Of a stretch of DNA of 64,000 bases, positions 25,601-36,613 are shown piece by piece. The notes under the pieces are model-generated. The model was not told where the DNA came from. It made no database searches and saw only the letters and a list, made by a program, of their open reading frames with translations. The position numbers and the translations under genes are program-made. The stretch's first letter is position 1. Each line of letters begins with the position of its first letter. Location of the stretch: assembly GCF_041296385.1 (NCBI RefSeq), contig NC_091020.1:24712501-24776500 (forward strand). The letters are read 5' to 3'. The DNA comes from Aphelocoma coerulescens. Taxonomy: Eukaryota > Chordata > Aves > Passeriformes > Corvidae.

Positions 25601-27398
25601 TTTTTTTTCTTTTTGGTCAACTAAAAATTTGGGACAGCAAACCCTCTAGGAGCTTCCAGTCCAGACACATGCCATTGCTCTGCTAATGCAGAGGAGCACA
25701 ATGGCTCAAACAAATTTCAGCCTTCATTCACCAAGAGGTTTGGGCTCCCAGCAACTCTCTACCCCCAGTTTCCAGAGATAATCTGGGCTAATTAACAGCT
25801 CTGGAAACAGCTACAGATGTACACAGCCAGCTGAGCTGCTTTCAACACCCACCTTGAGTTATCTGCATGTGAACTTTAGCCTAAGCAGCAATCAATCAAG
25901 CTGCTGGCAGGAGTTCTGACATGACATTTGATATTGAGTCTTAACTGAGGAGGCTCATCTACATGATTATCCCTAAACATTGATAGCAGAGTAATAAGCA
26001 CTGCTGTCTGCAGTTAAACCTGCAATAAAGGAACAGCACTGATGTCATTGGCAGAGCCCTGTGGGACAAGGTAAACACTGTGCCAAGTCAGCCAGACAGC
26101 AGAAATGCACTTACTCTGTACACTACTGGCCCCACAACACTCACTTCAGACCCTCAGTACAAAAAAGTCATTGTAATGCTACACACACTTTGCTTTTGCA
26201 ATATTCCAGGTTTGAACTCATCACAAGTAATGAGCAAGACTTTTCAGCAAGCCTATTCGGTGTGATGCAGAAAAATTCCTCCTAGTGACTGGAAGCAATT
26301 AAAACTTCTTCCTTCCCTGAAAGTCCAAGATAGGAAGTAGTTAAGTCAGCTATTCATCAAAATACTTCATTTTCTAAAAGGTTTATTTTTCTTTCCTATT
26401 TGTTCCAGTTTACTAATTGCTACAGGCTAAGCTCCAGTGACTGCACTATTCTTTTCTATCCTGCTTCAAGGGGACAGAAACAAACCGAATTAATGTGTTT
26501 TGGGGGACCTGGAGACAGGACAGAATTTGATGCCCCCCCCAAGTCTAAACCCCAAGAGCGATGATGGGATTTTGTTTATTTATTACTACTTCCCTGGTGA
26601 CCCAGAAGCAGTTCAAGAACAAGCTCTCAAACCACAAAAGAACTGTTTGCACAGAGAAAGCTGCCATGTTTCTTACCTTTCAGTCATCAGAGTCAGTTAC
26701 AGCTTTGATGGGGAGTATCTGGAGAAGTCTGAAATATTTACCTAAATATTAAATGTTATATTTTAAAAAGTCTCTTTCAGTGCCAAATGATTCTCCCTTC
26801 CACCTGTTTTTCTCCTCCATCAAACAGGGACGAAGACAGGTACCACTGTAACCAAATAACCCTGAGCATCAGGGAAAGGTCTCTAAAGCCAACATTTTGT
26901 TGTTCCTGCCAACATGGACAGGTCTAGAACAGCCATGCTCGCCCACTCCACCAGCTGAACCTCGGTGTATGCAAACTCCCAGACACACAAACTGCCTGAA
27001 CTACAGCAAGCATATACAACCTTTGTTTGCCTTCTTTTGGTGGATCAGTGGCTTCAGGATACAGATTGTCATAGCACATTAGGGAATGAAAAAAATCAAC
27101 TTTTCTCAATAACAAAAAAATCCTATCACAGAGCAGTGATGTATTTAAACCATCTATACAGAGAAAGCACCTGCAGTGTCAGACCAAATAATTTATGGCC
27201 TTATTAAAAACATCTTTTTCCTCATATTTTATCTATCTCTCCCCTGCCAATATAGTTACTTCTAATTTCTTTCCAAATTATCAACATAATTCCCATAATT
27301 TTAATTCAGTAACAAACAGGAGTCTCAACTCAGGACAGTAGTGGCTTATGCTGACAAGAACAGGTCTGTAAAACGCCAGTGTGAAGCTTTAAACCAAA

Positions 27399-27404
27399 TT
27401 TATT
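27399..27404 (-). terminator. SH3PXD2A: Candidate internal poly(A) signal, SH3PXD2A
   Basis: The minus strand reads AATAAA, preceded by a long T/GT-rich stretch (27405-27437) and followed by moderately T-rich sequence. It would give a 3'UTR of about 7 kb. A second AATAAA lies at 27853-27858. Confidence 0.35.
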
Positions 27405-30400
27405 TATAAAAAAAACAAACACAAAACAAAAAAAAATTGCACTCTCCAACTAAAAATCAACACTACCTTGATGCAAGAACAAATGAAGAACATAGTTGAT
27501 GGGACCAGCCCAGCCCTGACAATATAAAATGGGGGAAACTACTTTGTTCTGCCTGTACCAGCCATGTCCGCACGCAGTGCGGCGCAGCTTCTGCTCCAGG
27601 AATTGCTGCAGCGTCCCAGCCCTGATGCAAGGGCACCCAAGAGAACAAATCTCCTCCTTCCACCCTTGGCAATGCATGCACACCCCACAAAACTGATACC
27701 CCAAAGTAGAGTTATGGGTGACTTTTTACAGACACCTGTGCTTTGCTCCAAATTGGGTCTAAGACGGAGGAGGAAAAGCAGCAACAGCAACCTACATCCC
27801 AACCCAAAGTCAGCTGACTGGGGGCTTCTGGATCTGGCCTTACATACAGTACTTTATTTGAAAATTACAGACACACACAACAGACACGACTACTGAGCAG
27901 CAGAGAGGGAGAGAAAGAGCAACACAAGCAGTGAGCAGCATTAGCAGAGGCCATCAAACAGTTCAAGTGTGCGGACACATTCCCCATGCATCACCGCAGT
28001 GCTGGTCCCTGCTTCTAGCAAGCAACGAAAAGCAAATGAAAACAAAATGACTTAGACAAACATATGCTCTCAGACCATCATACTGGTACTGTTGGCAGCT
28101 ATCAAACACTGCACTGGTACACAGCACTTCACTACATGGCTAAATAGCATCTGAAGCTGACAGGGAAGGAGCTGCTGGTGATGGAAAACCACCAGCAAAT
28201 AGCAGCAAAGCTCCAGCTGGTTTTAAAGAGCTGCAAGATCTGCAGCACAGTGAATCATGGCAGGGCAGCACCAAGGCTCAGCAGTCCTGTGCACCCCCTT
28301 TGGAGGTGTAGGAACAGAGTGCACAGAGCTTGCTTTTGCTGAGAACAGTCCATGCTGAGCACCCACAAGGGTCTTCTGTCAGTGTAACTCTACTGATGCT
28401 TGCGGGCTTCTTGCCAGTTCAGACAAGAGCACGTGAAAGAATTAAGGTGGCTCCTCAAAACCAGATTCCTAATTGGTAAAGTATTAGAGGTTTTCCAAAA
28501 ATCACGTTTGATACTATTTCAGTACAGCTGCAGAATTCAGTTTTTCTGTTCGAATGCAAAGGTCTCTGGTAACATAAAGGCTTTTTGACAAACTTAAGAA
28601 CAGCAGGACAAAAATTAAGCAGAAAACTGAGGTACATCCCCTCTCCAGAGTAATGAACCAGAGCCAGAGGAGATGTACTTCCCAGAGCTCAGAGAATCAA
28701 GTGCTCTGGCTTTCACATTTCTCTTGCACCTTACAAAAATAGTCCAGTTTTTCAAAGGTAGTAGATTTTGCTGCTACCTGTAAAGTCACATTATTTTTGA
28801 CAGACAGAAGTTCTCCTTCCAATAGAATTTAAGACAATACCTCTTTTGAAGAGCGAAGTTTCTGCCCAACTTTATTTAGGACCTGAGAGATCCACCTTTG
28901 CAAGCCAAGAATTATGACATCGATATCCAAAAGATCTGTGAAAATCTGCAGGTGAGAACTAACCCAGATAAAATGGAGACATTTTCTTCTTAGGTTAACA
29001 ATAAGGACAGAAAAGAAAGGACCTGTAAAAATATTCCCATAGCTCTTGCAATAAATACAAGTAACAATACAGTATCCAAACTTGGGACTGCACCAGCAGA
29101 ATTATCTTCCCCTCTGGAGTTACCATCAGTTCTGAAGTGCAACAGAGGACGTAACAAGCAGAGGCAAACCAGAAGACAGAATCATGCATGGATGACACAC
29201 AGAGTGTTTCAAGCATAGCTCAGAAGTCCTGTATTGATAAGGATGTTAATGCACATTTGATACATAATCCTGGAAACATGCTGCATAATCCTTACACTTG
29301 CACTAACAGGTGATACTTTTTTACAGAGAGCAGCCATTCCCAACCCAAGCCACCCCAGCTATCAGTCTCTACTTACCCAAGGGTCCTGTTTTCATCCAGC
29401 TGCCCCCTCCCCTGCATTTCCCCTTCCCCTAAGAGTGCATGAATAGAGAATTGCAAACATTTCACACTGCACGTTCCACTCCAAGTCCTGGATGAGGGGC
29501 CTGTTTATTCTATGAATATTGCACTTATCCACTCACTGGATTTGCTTTTTCTCAAGATGCAGAGTTATTTGGGAAAAAATAGAAAAAATAGTAGGATACA
29601 ACACAGGAAAATATGAGTTATTAACAAGCTAGCTATGAAGATCTAAAATTAAATAGTACTAGTTCTATTCTGTTAATACTAGTAATATGAAAATAATGAA
29701 TGCTTTATCAAATTCCCTTGTTTTTCATATAAGATAAAAGCAGTAACTTTCTTTTTAACTGAGGAAAGCAATGAATATATATTACAATAAAATATGATTC
29801 ATTAGGATCTGAAAGCGATGAAAACAATTATATAATGCCTTCGTCAAACTTTATAGAATCATAATGGAAGGAGTCTTCAGGGTGCACATCCACAAGGGAC
29901 AAATGCATTTTCTCACTATACCCATGCAGATGTGAGTTTCCATTTTGAAGAGTCTAGCTGCAAGTAAATTTCAATCATCCATTATTGTGTATTTGCTATT
30001 ATTGAATACATCGATTTAAAAACTTCCTGTCGATGCATCAGTTAAGTACCCCAACACGTGCCCATCATCTCTTTTATCCTGGAACTTTTGGCTTGCAAAG
30101 GACTGGTACATATGACTACACTCACCCATTGCACGGGGTGACAGCTAAAACAATGAACAGGAATTGCCTCCCATAGGGAAGGACTCCTAACAAAATGCAT
30201 GACTCTTGCTGTTATGAGAAAGTGTTTTGAAAGGGAAGACAAGGGAAACCAGCAAATAAACTTTTCAGGCATTATATAAACCTCAATAACGAACTCAGAA
30301 GTGCTCATTATTATTAAAGTTGCAGTATACAGCAAGACACAATTTTCACATTTTTAAATTTTTTTCTCTGGCATTGGAGTTTGGAATTTCTGCTGGTCCA

Positions 30401-30909
30401 AATTCAAGACTTTTTGGAAAATACAGAGAGTGGGTGAGAGCAAGACAGCAAGAGCAGCTGCCTCTCCCCCCAGAGGAGGGCCCCCTTCAGCTGCAAAAGG
30501 CTTAGCTCAAGCCCTGCACACTCTTCCTCTTAGGTTCAGGAATAAACCAGAAAGAGAAATTTAAACAGTACTACTGATTTCTGCATTGAGTGTTCACTGA
30601 GGTGTAACATTACATTTAAATATTGCTCTTGATCCAGTGTCAGTTCTGACAAATTTAGTAAATAAAAGGTGACTATAACATTTTTAGAAAAGAGCTAAAA
30701 CACTTCAAGCACTACATTGTCCTCTGAGTACTCTGTCAGGTTTTCCTGCCCTGCAGTCGGCCTTTCTGATGTAGCTTAAGGCCTTTTCCTTTGTTTCACA
30801 GCTAAGCGTGAAAGGCTTGCTATTTCAGGCATCAGTAGAACTGACCAAAACCAGCTGCTTGCCGATGGAAAAAACAATTATTTTCCTGGTATCTCTCGGC
30901 TGAAAGAAT

Positions 30910-30925
30910 AAAAAAAAAAAAAAAG

Positions 30926-30958
<33 letters not shown>
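30910..30958 (+). repeat. Poly(A) tract
   Basis: This is a run of about 49 bases that is all A except for one G near 30925. On the SH3PXD2A strand it would be a U tract within the inferred 3'UTR. An AATAAA overlaps its left edge, but there is no retrocopied gene upstream, so I treat it as a simple repeat. Confidence 0.9.
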
Positions 30959-30962
<4 letters not shown>

Positions 30963-31849
30963 ATCTCAGTGAGAGATGCTATGACAGGGGTAAGGCAGGA
31001 GGGGGAAAAATTGCTTTTGGAGTATTTGTTTTAAAAGTGCCCTTTTAAATACAAGCAGCCAAAACAACCACCAAGTGAAGGGAAGCCCAAATAGAAGCTC
31101 TTCCACCAGGGTGGGAGCCAGCATGCCAAGTGGTGGCCAACAATAATTTCTGGCACCAAGTAGGTCATCTGCACCCCATCCTTTCTGCTGGTACAGGTTG
31201 AGGGCAGAGGGAGGCCACAAGTATGGCTCTGCAGCCCATCTACAGGGTCTGGCCCCTCCTCAGGAGGGCATGAAGCCTTTGAGATGGGATTAAGGAGCAA
31301 CTGAGCCATGGAGCTGCTGCATGAGAAAACCCTGGCAGTACTGCAGGCACCCTCACCCTGTGTCACCCTGTGCTGCCTGGAGCACGGCAAACCACTTCCC
31401 TGCAAAAGCCAGAGCTGGAGAAGCGAGCCAGCAAGATGGAACAGGAGCTGTAGGAGAGACAGACATCTCTTACAGAGCTGTCTCAGGCAGATCCTGAAGC
31501 CTCCTAACCTGAACCTCACAGAGGACTTGCATCCACTGGGGCCAGCCCTGTGCAAGGCACATGGCAGCCAGGCACTGGAACTGTCTGCCAAAAACACCTG
31601 TGCCACCCCCACCCTGCAAGGACTCCTGCAGTTCAGAGGTGCCCTGGGCTTGGCTTTGCTGGATGCAAATGCTGAGTATTTCCAGTAGTCTGGGCTCTTC
31701 CGTCTCCTTGCTGCTCTTCCCTCCTTGGATAGGGGCTCATGTCAGGCCATACCACGCCCAGAGAATTCAGTGGCTCAATGCAGAAGATATGGGAGCTGTG
31801 CTTTACATCCCCCCAAAGAGATGGCCTAGTGGGAATGTCTTTTAACAAA

Positions 31850-32160
31850 ACTTTAGAATATTTTAAATAATAAGTTAATTCTTAATAAATATGTGCTTCA
31901 AGAAAATGATAATTATATACTGCACCTTTAAATAATGCACTTAGTTCTCTGCATTGGCTTCATTTTGGTTTCTTTTATTGTTAAAGTGCATTAATTCAAA
32001 ATAATGAACCACTTCCGCATCATTATTGTTAAAATAAATCATAACATTAATATGAATCACTAAGTCACTACTATTAGTACTGCAATCTAGCAGATAACTC
32101 TATGTATTGCTCTATTTAATACTGTCCAGCAGAAGAATATAATACTTCTATTATAATCTC
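31850..32160 (-). promoter_or_regulatory. SH3PXD2A: AU-rich block in SH3PXD2A 3'UTR
   Basis: This strongly AT-rich segment contains at least four ATTTA pentamers on the minus (sense) strand, near 31863, 31886, 31930 and 32034, among runs of A and T. ATTTA clusters are targets of HuR- and TTP-type proteins that set mRNA stability. The functional reading is inference and depends on the region being 3'UTR. Confidence 0.35.
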
Positions 32161-32570
32161 ACAACAGCTCCAGCAGTCCTTTATGGCTGCTACCATATTA
32201 GTACAACTAAAAATGGGGAGAAGTATGAGAGACAGGGCCACAATGTCTCAGATACACATCCAGTAAGATGTAGCTAACTGGACATACACTTACACATCAT
32301 ATGGTAAGACATGAAGGTATAAAGAGGACCCCGCACTGTGATATGAGCTGTTGTGCAGTTACACCTCCTTCTCCTGCCACAATTTAAGGGGATCCCAAAC
32401 AAACAGCCTCCCCTCCCCACCTGCATGCAGAGAGCTGCTCGAACCACAGCACTGTTTGTAGCCTGTAGTTGTGGCACCTGGATGTTGTTTCAGCTACTGA
32501 AAAGACATCAGTCACATTAGCTGTAGGCAACTCTCTCAGTGTTACCATGGAAATTAATAAAACCCCCAAA

Positions 32571-32646
32571 CCACACACACACACACAAAAAAAAGAAAAA
32601 GAAAATGAAAAGAAAAAAAGAAAAAAAAAAAAAAAAAAGGAAAAAG
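32571..32646 (+). repeat. (CA)n followed by A-rich/AAAAG simple repeat
   Basis: A short CA dinucleotide run passes directly into A-rich sequence with scattered G. It is low-complexity and likely length-polymorphic. Confidence 0.9.
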
Positions 32647-34465
32647 ACAAGAACAACATATAAATTTCCTAATTTTTTTTTTTGGCAGTGAAACATCCCC
32701 AGTAAGATATGGTATTGTTGTGCTATTTTACTCAGCCCCTTGATCCCAGCTATTTTGAAGCTTTTATAACCTTTAACTTCCAAGCCAAATCAGTATGAAA
32801 CTGGTGGAAAAAAGGGCATGTAATACTTTGTGTAAACCAATAGTGAAATGGTCTGCCCCTCCCCCTTAGAACAGATTTACAATGCTAACTACTATTTAAA
32901 GCAATTAGATATTGATCTTGAGTGATTAACAAGGCCATTTAAGAAAACCTCCAAGCATGACTTCCTTAAGAACAGTAGGGATTTAGTAAATTATGTTTAC
33001 AGTACAAGGCTACCTCACAAATAACTCCATATTCCTAGCCTTTTCCAATGGATACCCCCTTCCATTTCCCACACTACCCACACCGTGTGCCACATTTCAA
33101 AGCATGAGTTAAGAAAGGCAAACAGAACCGGAACTAGAAGAGGCAGCTTCCTGGTTAGATGCACTGTTGACCAAATTGCTTTGATATTAAATCTCTGAGC
33201 CTGAGAAGCCCAGGCCCACTTTCCAGTACAAATGTACTCTTTGGATTAAGTGGGAACAGAAACACATATTTGGCTCCTACTTCAGTTTGTAGCCTGTAAG
33301 TCTTTTCTTGGTAGAACCAGATATACACACACACAAAGAAAATACAGTTAACCCAGAATGCACAGAAAAGACAAAAACAAAACACAAAAGCAATTCCCCA
33401 AAAATATACAAATTATGTGCAGACTGAGCTTGATGGCTTTTTTTTTTTTCCACTCATTGTAAACACTGATGTTGCAGAAGGTTACAAATATTTCTCACTA
33501 ATATCTTGGTGGGCCCTGTCAGCAGCCAGCACCCTTGGATTTGGACCAGAGGGCAAAACAAGAATTAACACATTTGACAGCTTTGTCTTTAGTGTCTTAA
33601 GGGACTTTGTTGACTTTGGTAAGTTTTGAGAAACCCAACTCTGGGAAGAGAATCAACCAGTATCACCTGGCAGGAGTCAGGCACAGAACCAAACATGAAG
33701 CCTACACAGTAACTGACGTTCTTAAGCAAGGGGTTTGTAGGTTTTTTTTACAAGCACCAGTAGGCATCACTGCCCTAGAACACCTGAAATCCCAACTCAA
33801 AGAACAAGACAGAATGAAAGGAAACAAAAAGCCCCCAACCCACACCACCTGATGGCCTTTTCCGGTGAGTTAGCTGTAACAACACTGACGTCAGAGACCA
33901 AAACTCTCCATGATGAAAAGGCTCCAACTCTAGACCCACCAACTGTTGAGTATAGTTTAAAAAAAAAAAAAAAGTGAACATGTCCAAAGGATTAGAGTCC
34001 CTCTGTGTTTCATAAACTTTCATTTGCTTCTCACTGTAAGTTGTGGAAAAGCATCCAAAATTCTTGGGTATTCCACGTATGGACAAAAATGAGGAGAAAG
34101 GGAGCCAAGATTGTAAAACAGTTTGGCACAGAACTCCCCAAGTAGATGCATGTGTATTTCTCTCACAAAAGGCACACATTTGGTTTCCTATCAATAATGG
34201 GAAGGATGGGATGTCATACCCTGTTACACATACAAGATTATTAACAACTTCACAAAAAGGCATTTGACTATGCTGCATCTTCCTTGTCACTGCTTACAGC
34301 ATGTAAACCCCACAAACCTCTCCAGAACATGGCAGATTTGTCCTCAGTATAGACTCCTTTGTACAAACTGGAGCACAGGGAAACGTCTTTTTGTGTAGCA
34401 ATTGTTTTTTCCACATGTACACAGCAGGAACAGTATAAATTAGGGAGGTTAACGATATTGCAATA

Positions 34466-36361
34466 TTAGTTCTTTTTCTCCAAATAATTTGAGGGCACCC
34501 AGCCTTTGAATGGCTTCACACCATTCATGATCTGGCAGTACCACCAGCCATTTGGGTTCCTTTCGAGGACCTCCATGCAGACACCTTCCTGAAACCCTGC
34601 AGTCTCCTCATCCCCTTCATAGTCTGCAATGGAAACATAGATGTCCTTGAGATTGTTGTGGATGAACTGGGATTTCTCAATGGGCTTTGGCCTGACTGTG
34701 GACACAGGGATCCCATTCCTCTGCGTGGGGAGGTTGGAGGTGGTCTCAGAGCTCTCTGTGCCCAGCCGCTCCGGCTGCTTTCCCTTTGTGTCACCAGGCT
34801 GTGGCCACGCATTGCTGAAGGAGGAATTCCGACGGACGGTCCTAAGGTGATCTGTAGTTGTTAAAGACTCATTTCTGCGCAAGGAGCAGGACAGGTTGTT
34901 ATCCTTTGGGGGCGGAGACACAAATACTGACTGCGGACGGACAGCAAGTTGCCTCACACCGTTCCTCATTTTAACTGGCCCTGATGCTTTCGAAAAACCA
35001 CCAGGAGGTTTGCTTGGGATGGGTGGTGTTGCACGTTTGCTCTGGTTGATGGTGTTCAAAGCCTCAACCCTCTTCTCTATCTTCTCTAAACTGTTTGACT
35101 TATTTTCATTTTTCCTGTTCCTGGCAAATGAGGAATCAGTCTCTGCTGATGTAGTTTCTCGCTGGTTATCAGGGAGAGCCAAATAATGGGAAGGAGCCCA
35201 GCCTTCCATGTCTCCGTACTTCAGGTACCACCATCCACTGGCTTGCTTTTCCAGCACTTCCACTTCTACTCCTGCTGGGAAGCAAATTTCAGAATCCTGC
35301 ACCTTTTGGTATGAGTCAGTGGTCACATAGAAACATCTGGAGTCATTTTCTTGCTCGGTTTTGGCTGTATGGCTGGAGCAGAAGATGCCACGGGAAGGAG
35401 CTGTGATGAGATCAGCTGAGCTTCTCCGAACAGGGTCATCCTGGTTCTCAGAAGCTGTGCGGGGGGGACTCGCAGACTCTTCACTTCTTGAACCTTTGAG
35501 TCCACCTCTGAGCTGCCCAGTTGGCCTCAGCTGACGCCTTAAAGTGCTAATATCCATCTTTTCTTGACTCTGAGAGTCTGCTTTGTTCAGGAAAGGTTTG
35601 GGCCTAACAATTGGCTTTGCTCTGATGGAAGGACTCTGCCCGGGATCTTTCTTCATGCCTGTTCTTGGCACACTACGTAAGCCAACGTCTGAAGCTGATC
35701 TTGGTTTTGTCTCCTCGTTCCTGGAATAGTGACATTTTCCAAGATCAGGCTGGATGTTTTTGTCTGTCTTGAGCTTCACAAGCGATGATTTAGGAGAGCT
35801 GGAACATGGAGAATTTCTTCGGATCAAGGACAGAGAGGAGCTCTTCTGAGAATCGGAATCCCCACTAGATTCCTTATTGGACAAAGCATCTTCCACATAA
35901 CGTCTGAACCCCTCGTTCTCATAGATGGTTTCTTCTTCATGAGCAGCTTCTTCTGAAGACTCTCCTACTTTGAACTTAGCTTTCTGAAGTGATGACACAG
36001 GTGAGGGCTTGAGGGGCTGAAACAGTCGTTTTTCAGTAGTGCCCTCTTCATGATGACTTTCACTCACTTCACACTCCGACTCAAAGCCAAAGGCAGGCAC
36101 ATCATACTCAGGCTCTTCGTATTTCAGCTTGTGGGGAGAGTCCTGGGTATCTCCTGAAGAAACCGCTCCAGGAGCTGTTCCTTCTTCAGGATCTTTTGGT
36201 TTACTGGGAGGTGCTGGGGGAGGAACCTTTGGGCGGGTTAAAGTACTGGTTCTTCTGTTCAAATTCGGTTTCTTTCTCTTGTCAATATAAGACGCTGGAG
36301 CCCATCCTTCCTTCTCTCCAATCTGCACATACCACCAGCCACCAGAATTCTTTTCTATAAC
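34466..36361 (-). CDS. SH3PXD2A: SH3PXD2A terminal coding exon: end of SH3-3, SH3-4, SH3-5
   Basis: TKS5 is a Src-substrate scaffold that nucleates podosomes and invadopodia by binding phosphoinositides, N-WASP, NCK/GRB2 and ADAM proteases. This exon encodes 631 residues, phase 0 at its 5' end, and stops at TAA 34468-34466. Residues 1-28 finish SH3-3 (VIEKNSGGWWYVQIGEKEGW). A proline-rich run follows (TRPKVPPPAPPSKPKDP). Two tyrosine motifs, EEPEYDVPAF (Tyr about 86) and EETIYENEGF (Tyr about 147), match the human Src sites Y557 and Y619. SH3-4 spans about 344-398 (FYVTTDSYQKVQDSEICF ... SGWWYLKY ... EGWAPSHYL). A second proline motif is ATPPIPSKPPGG. SH3-5 spans about 573-631 (YVSIADYEGDEETAGFQ ... 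NGWWYCQI ... GWVPSNYLEKKN). The long Ser-rich tract of the human protein is much shorter here. The ending excludes the paralogue SH3PXD2B. Confidence 0.97.
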   Translation of the reverse strand, partial: VIEKNSGGWWYVQIGEKEGWAPASYIDKRKKPNLNRRTSTLTRPKVPPPAPPSKPKDPEEGTAPGAVSSGDTQDSPHKLKYEEPEYDVPAFGFESECEVSESHHEEGTTEKRLFQPLKPSPVSSLQKAKFKVGESSEEAAHEEETIYENEGFRRYVEDALSNKESSGDSDSQKSSSLSLIRRNSPCSSSPKSSLVKLKTDKNIQPDLGKCHYSRNEETKPRSASDVGLRSVPRTGMKKDPGQSPSIRAKPIVRPKPFLNKADSQSQEKMDISTLRRQLRPTGQLRGGLKGSRSEESASPPRTASENQDDPVRRSSADLITAPSRGIFCSSHTAKTEQENDSRCFYVTTDSYQKVQDSEICFPAGVEVEVLEKQASGWWYLKYGDMEGWAPSHYLALPDNQRETTSAETDSSFARNRKNENKSNSLEKIEKRVEALNTINQSKRATPPIPSKPPGGFSKASGPVKMRNGVRQLAVRPQSVFVSPPPKDNNLSCSLRRNESLTTTDHLRTVRRNSSFSNAWPQPGDTKGKQPERLGTESSETTSNLPTQRNGIPVSTVRPKPIEKSQFIHNNLKDIYVSIADYEGDEETAGFQEGVCMEVLERNPNGWWYCQIMNGVKPFKGWVPSNYLEKKN

Positions 36362-36493
36362 CTAAGAGGTAACAAGGAACATGTTACTTAGACAAAAAAT
36401 CTCAACCCACTGCTTTCCACTCCTCCCCTTCCAATCCACTCCCAAGCAACAGATAAATATTACGATTTTTCCAGATACACTGTTAAGGCTCAC
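36362..36493 (-). other. SH3PXD2A: SH3PXD2A intron inside SH3-3, 132 nt
   Basis: A very short intron with donor GTGAGC at 36493 and acceptor CTTAG ending at 36362. It is phase 0 and splits SH3-3 between KAE and VIEKN. Confidence 0.93.
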
Positions 36494-36613
36494 CTCTGCT
36501 TTTTGTCCTCCACGAAAGCTTATGCCATCAGAGATGCACGACTGGAATTCAGCAATGGTGTAATATTCCACTTCCACAGAGGGTGGCTCTGGTGGCTTGG
36601 GTAACTGAAAACC
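36494..36613 (-). CDS. SH3PXD2A: SH3PXD2A coding exon: first half of SH3-3
   Basis: This exon of 120 nt is exactly 40 codons, phase 0 at both ends. It encodes [20 protein letters not shown] followed by [20 protein letters not shown]. The proline-rich lead (LPKPPEPP) is a typical SH3 ligand. The rest is the N-terminal half of the third SH3 domain, whose GWW motif lies in the next exon. Acceptor CCATAG ends at 36614. The sequence is almost identical to human TKS5 as I recall it. An exon of whole codons could be skipped in frame, but that would destroy SH3-3. Confidence 0.96.

Larger units (their letters stand above)
22650..34465 (-). other. SH3PXD2A: SH3PXD2A 3'UTR (inferred, up to 11.8 kb)
   Basis: The region runs downstream from the TKS5 stop codon and contains no exon of another gene. 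Human SH3PXD2A is known for a multi-kilobase 3'UTR, and here no competing gene interrupts the stretch down to a strong distal poly(A) signal. Several internal AATAAA motifs on the minus strand (27399-27404, 27853-27858, 31974-31979) could give shorter forms. An AU-rich block lies at 31850-32160. The longest sense open frame (31031-31612) shows no domain. The full extent is inference. Confidence 0.5.

Noticed and set aside
29848..29890. Possible CR1 tail (TAGAATCATA followed by GGAAGGAGTCTTCAGGGT)
   Set aside because: The match is only about 40 bp with no continuation into the CR1 body. It could be a remnant but is too short to call.
30500..30958. Processed pseudogene ending in AATAAA plus poly(A)
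   Set aside because: The sequence before the A tract resembles no gene, the signal abuts the tract without normal spacing, and avian CR1 rarely makes poly(A) retrocopies.
31031..31612. 193-codon open frame on the minus strand in the inferred SH3PXD2A 3'UTR
   Set aside because: It lacks any recognisable domain, is overlapped by an open frame on the other strand, and lies in a locally GC-richer stretch where long chance frames are expected.
2187..36361. Identity as the paralogous pair NEURL1B and SH3PXD2B
   Set aside because: The NEURL1 C-terminus ([10 protein letters not shown]), the STILAER spacer, five-SH3 TKS5 architecture, the two Src motifs and the convergent orientation all fit NEURL1 and SH3PXD2A.
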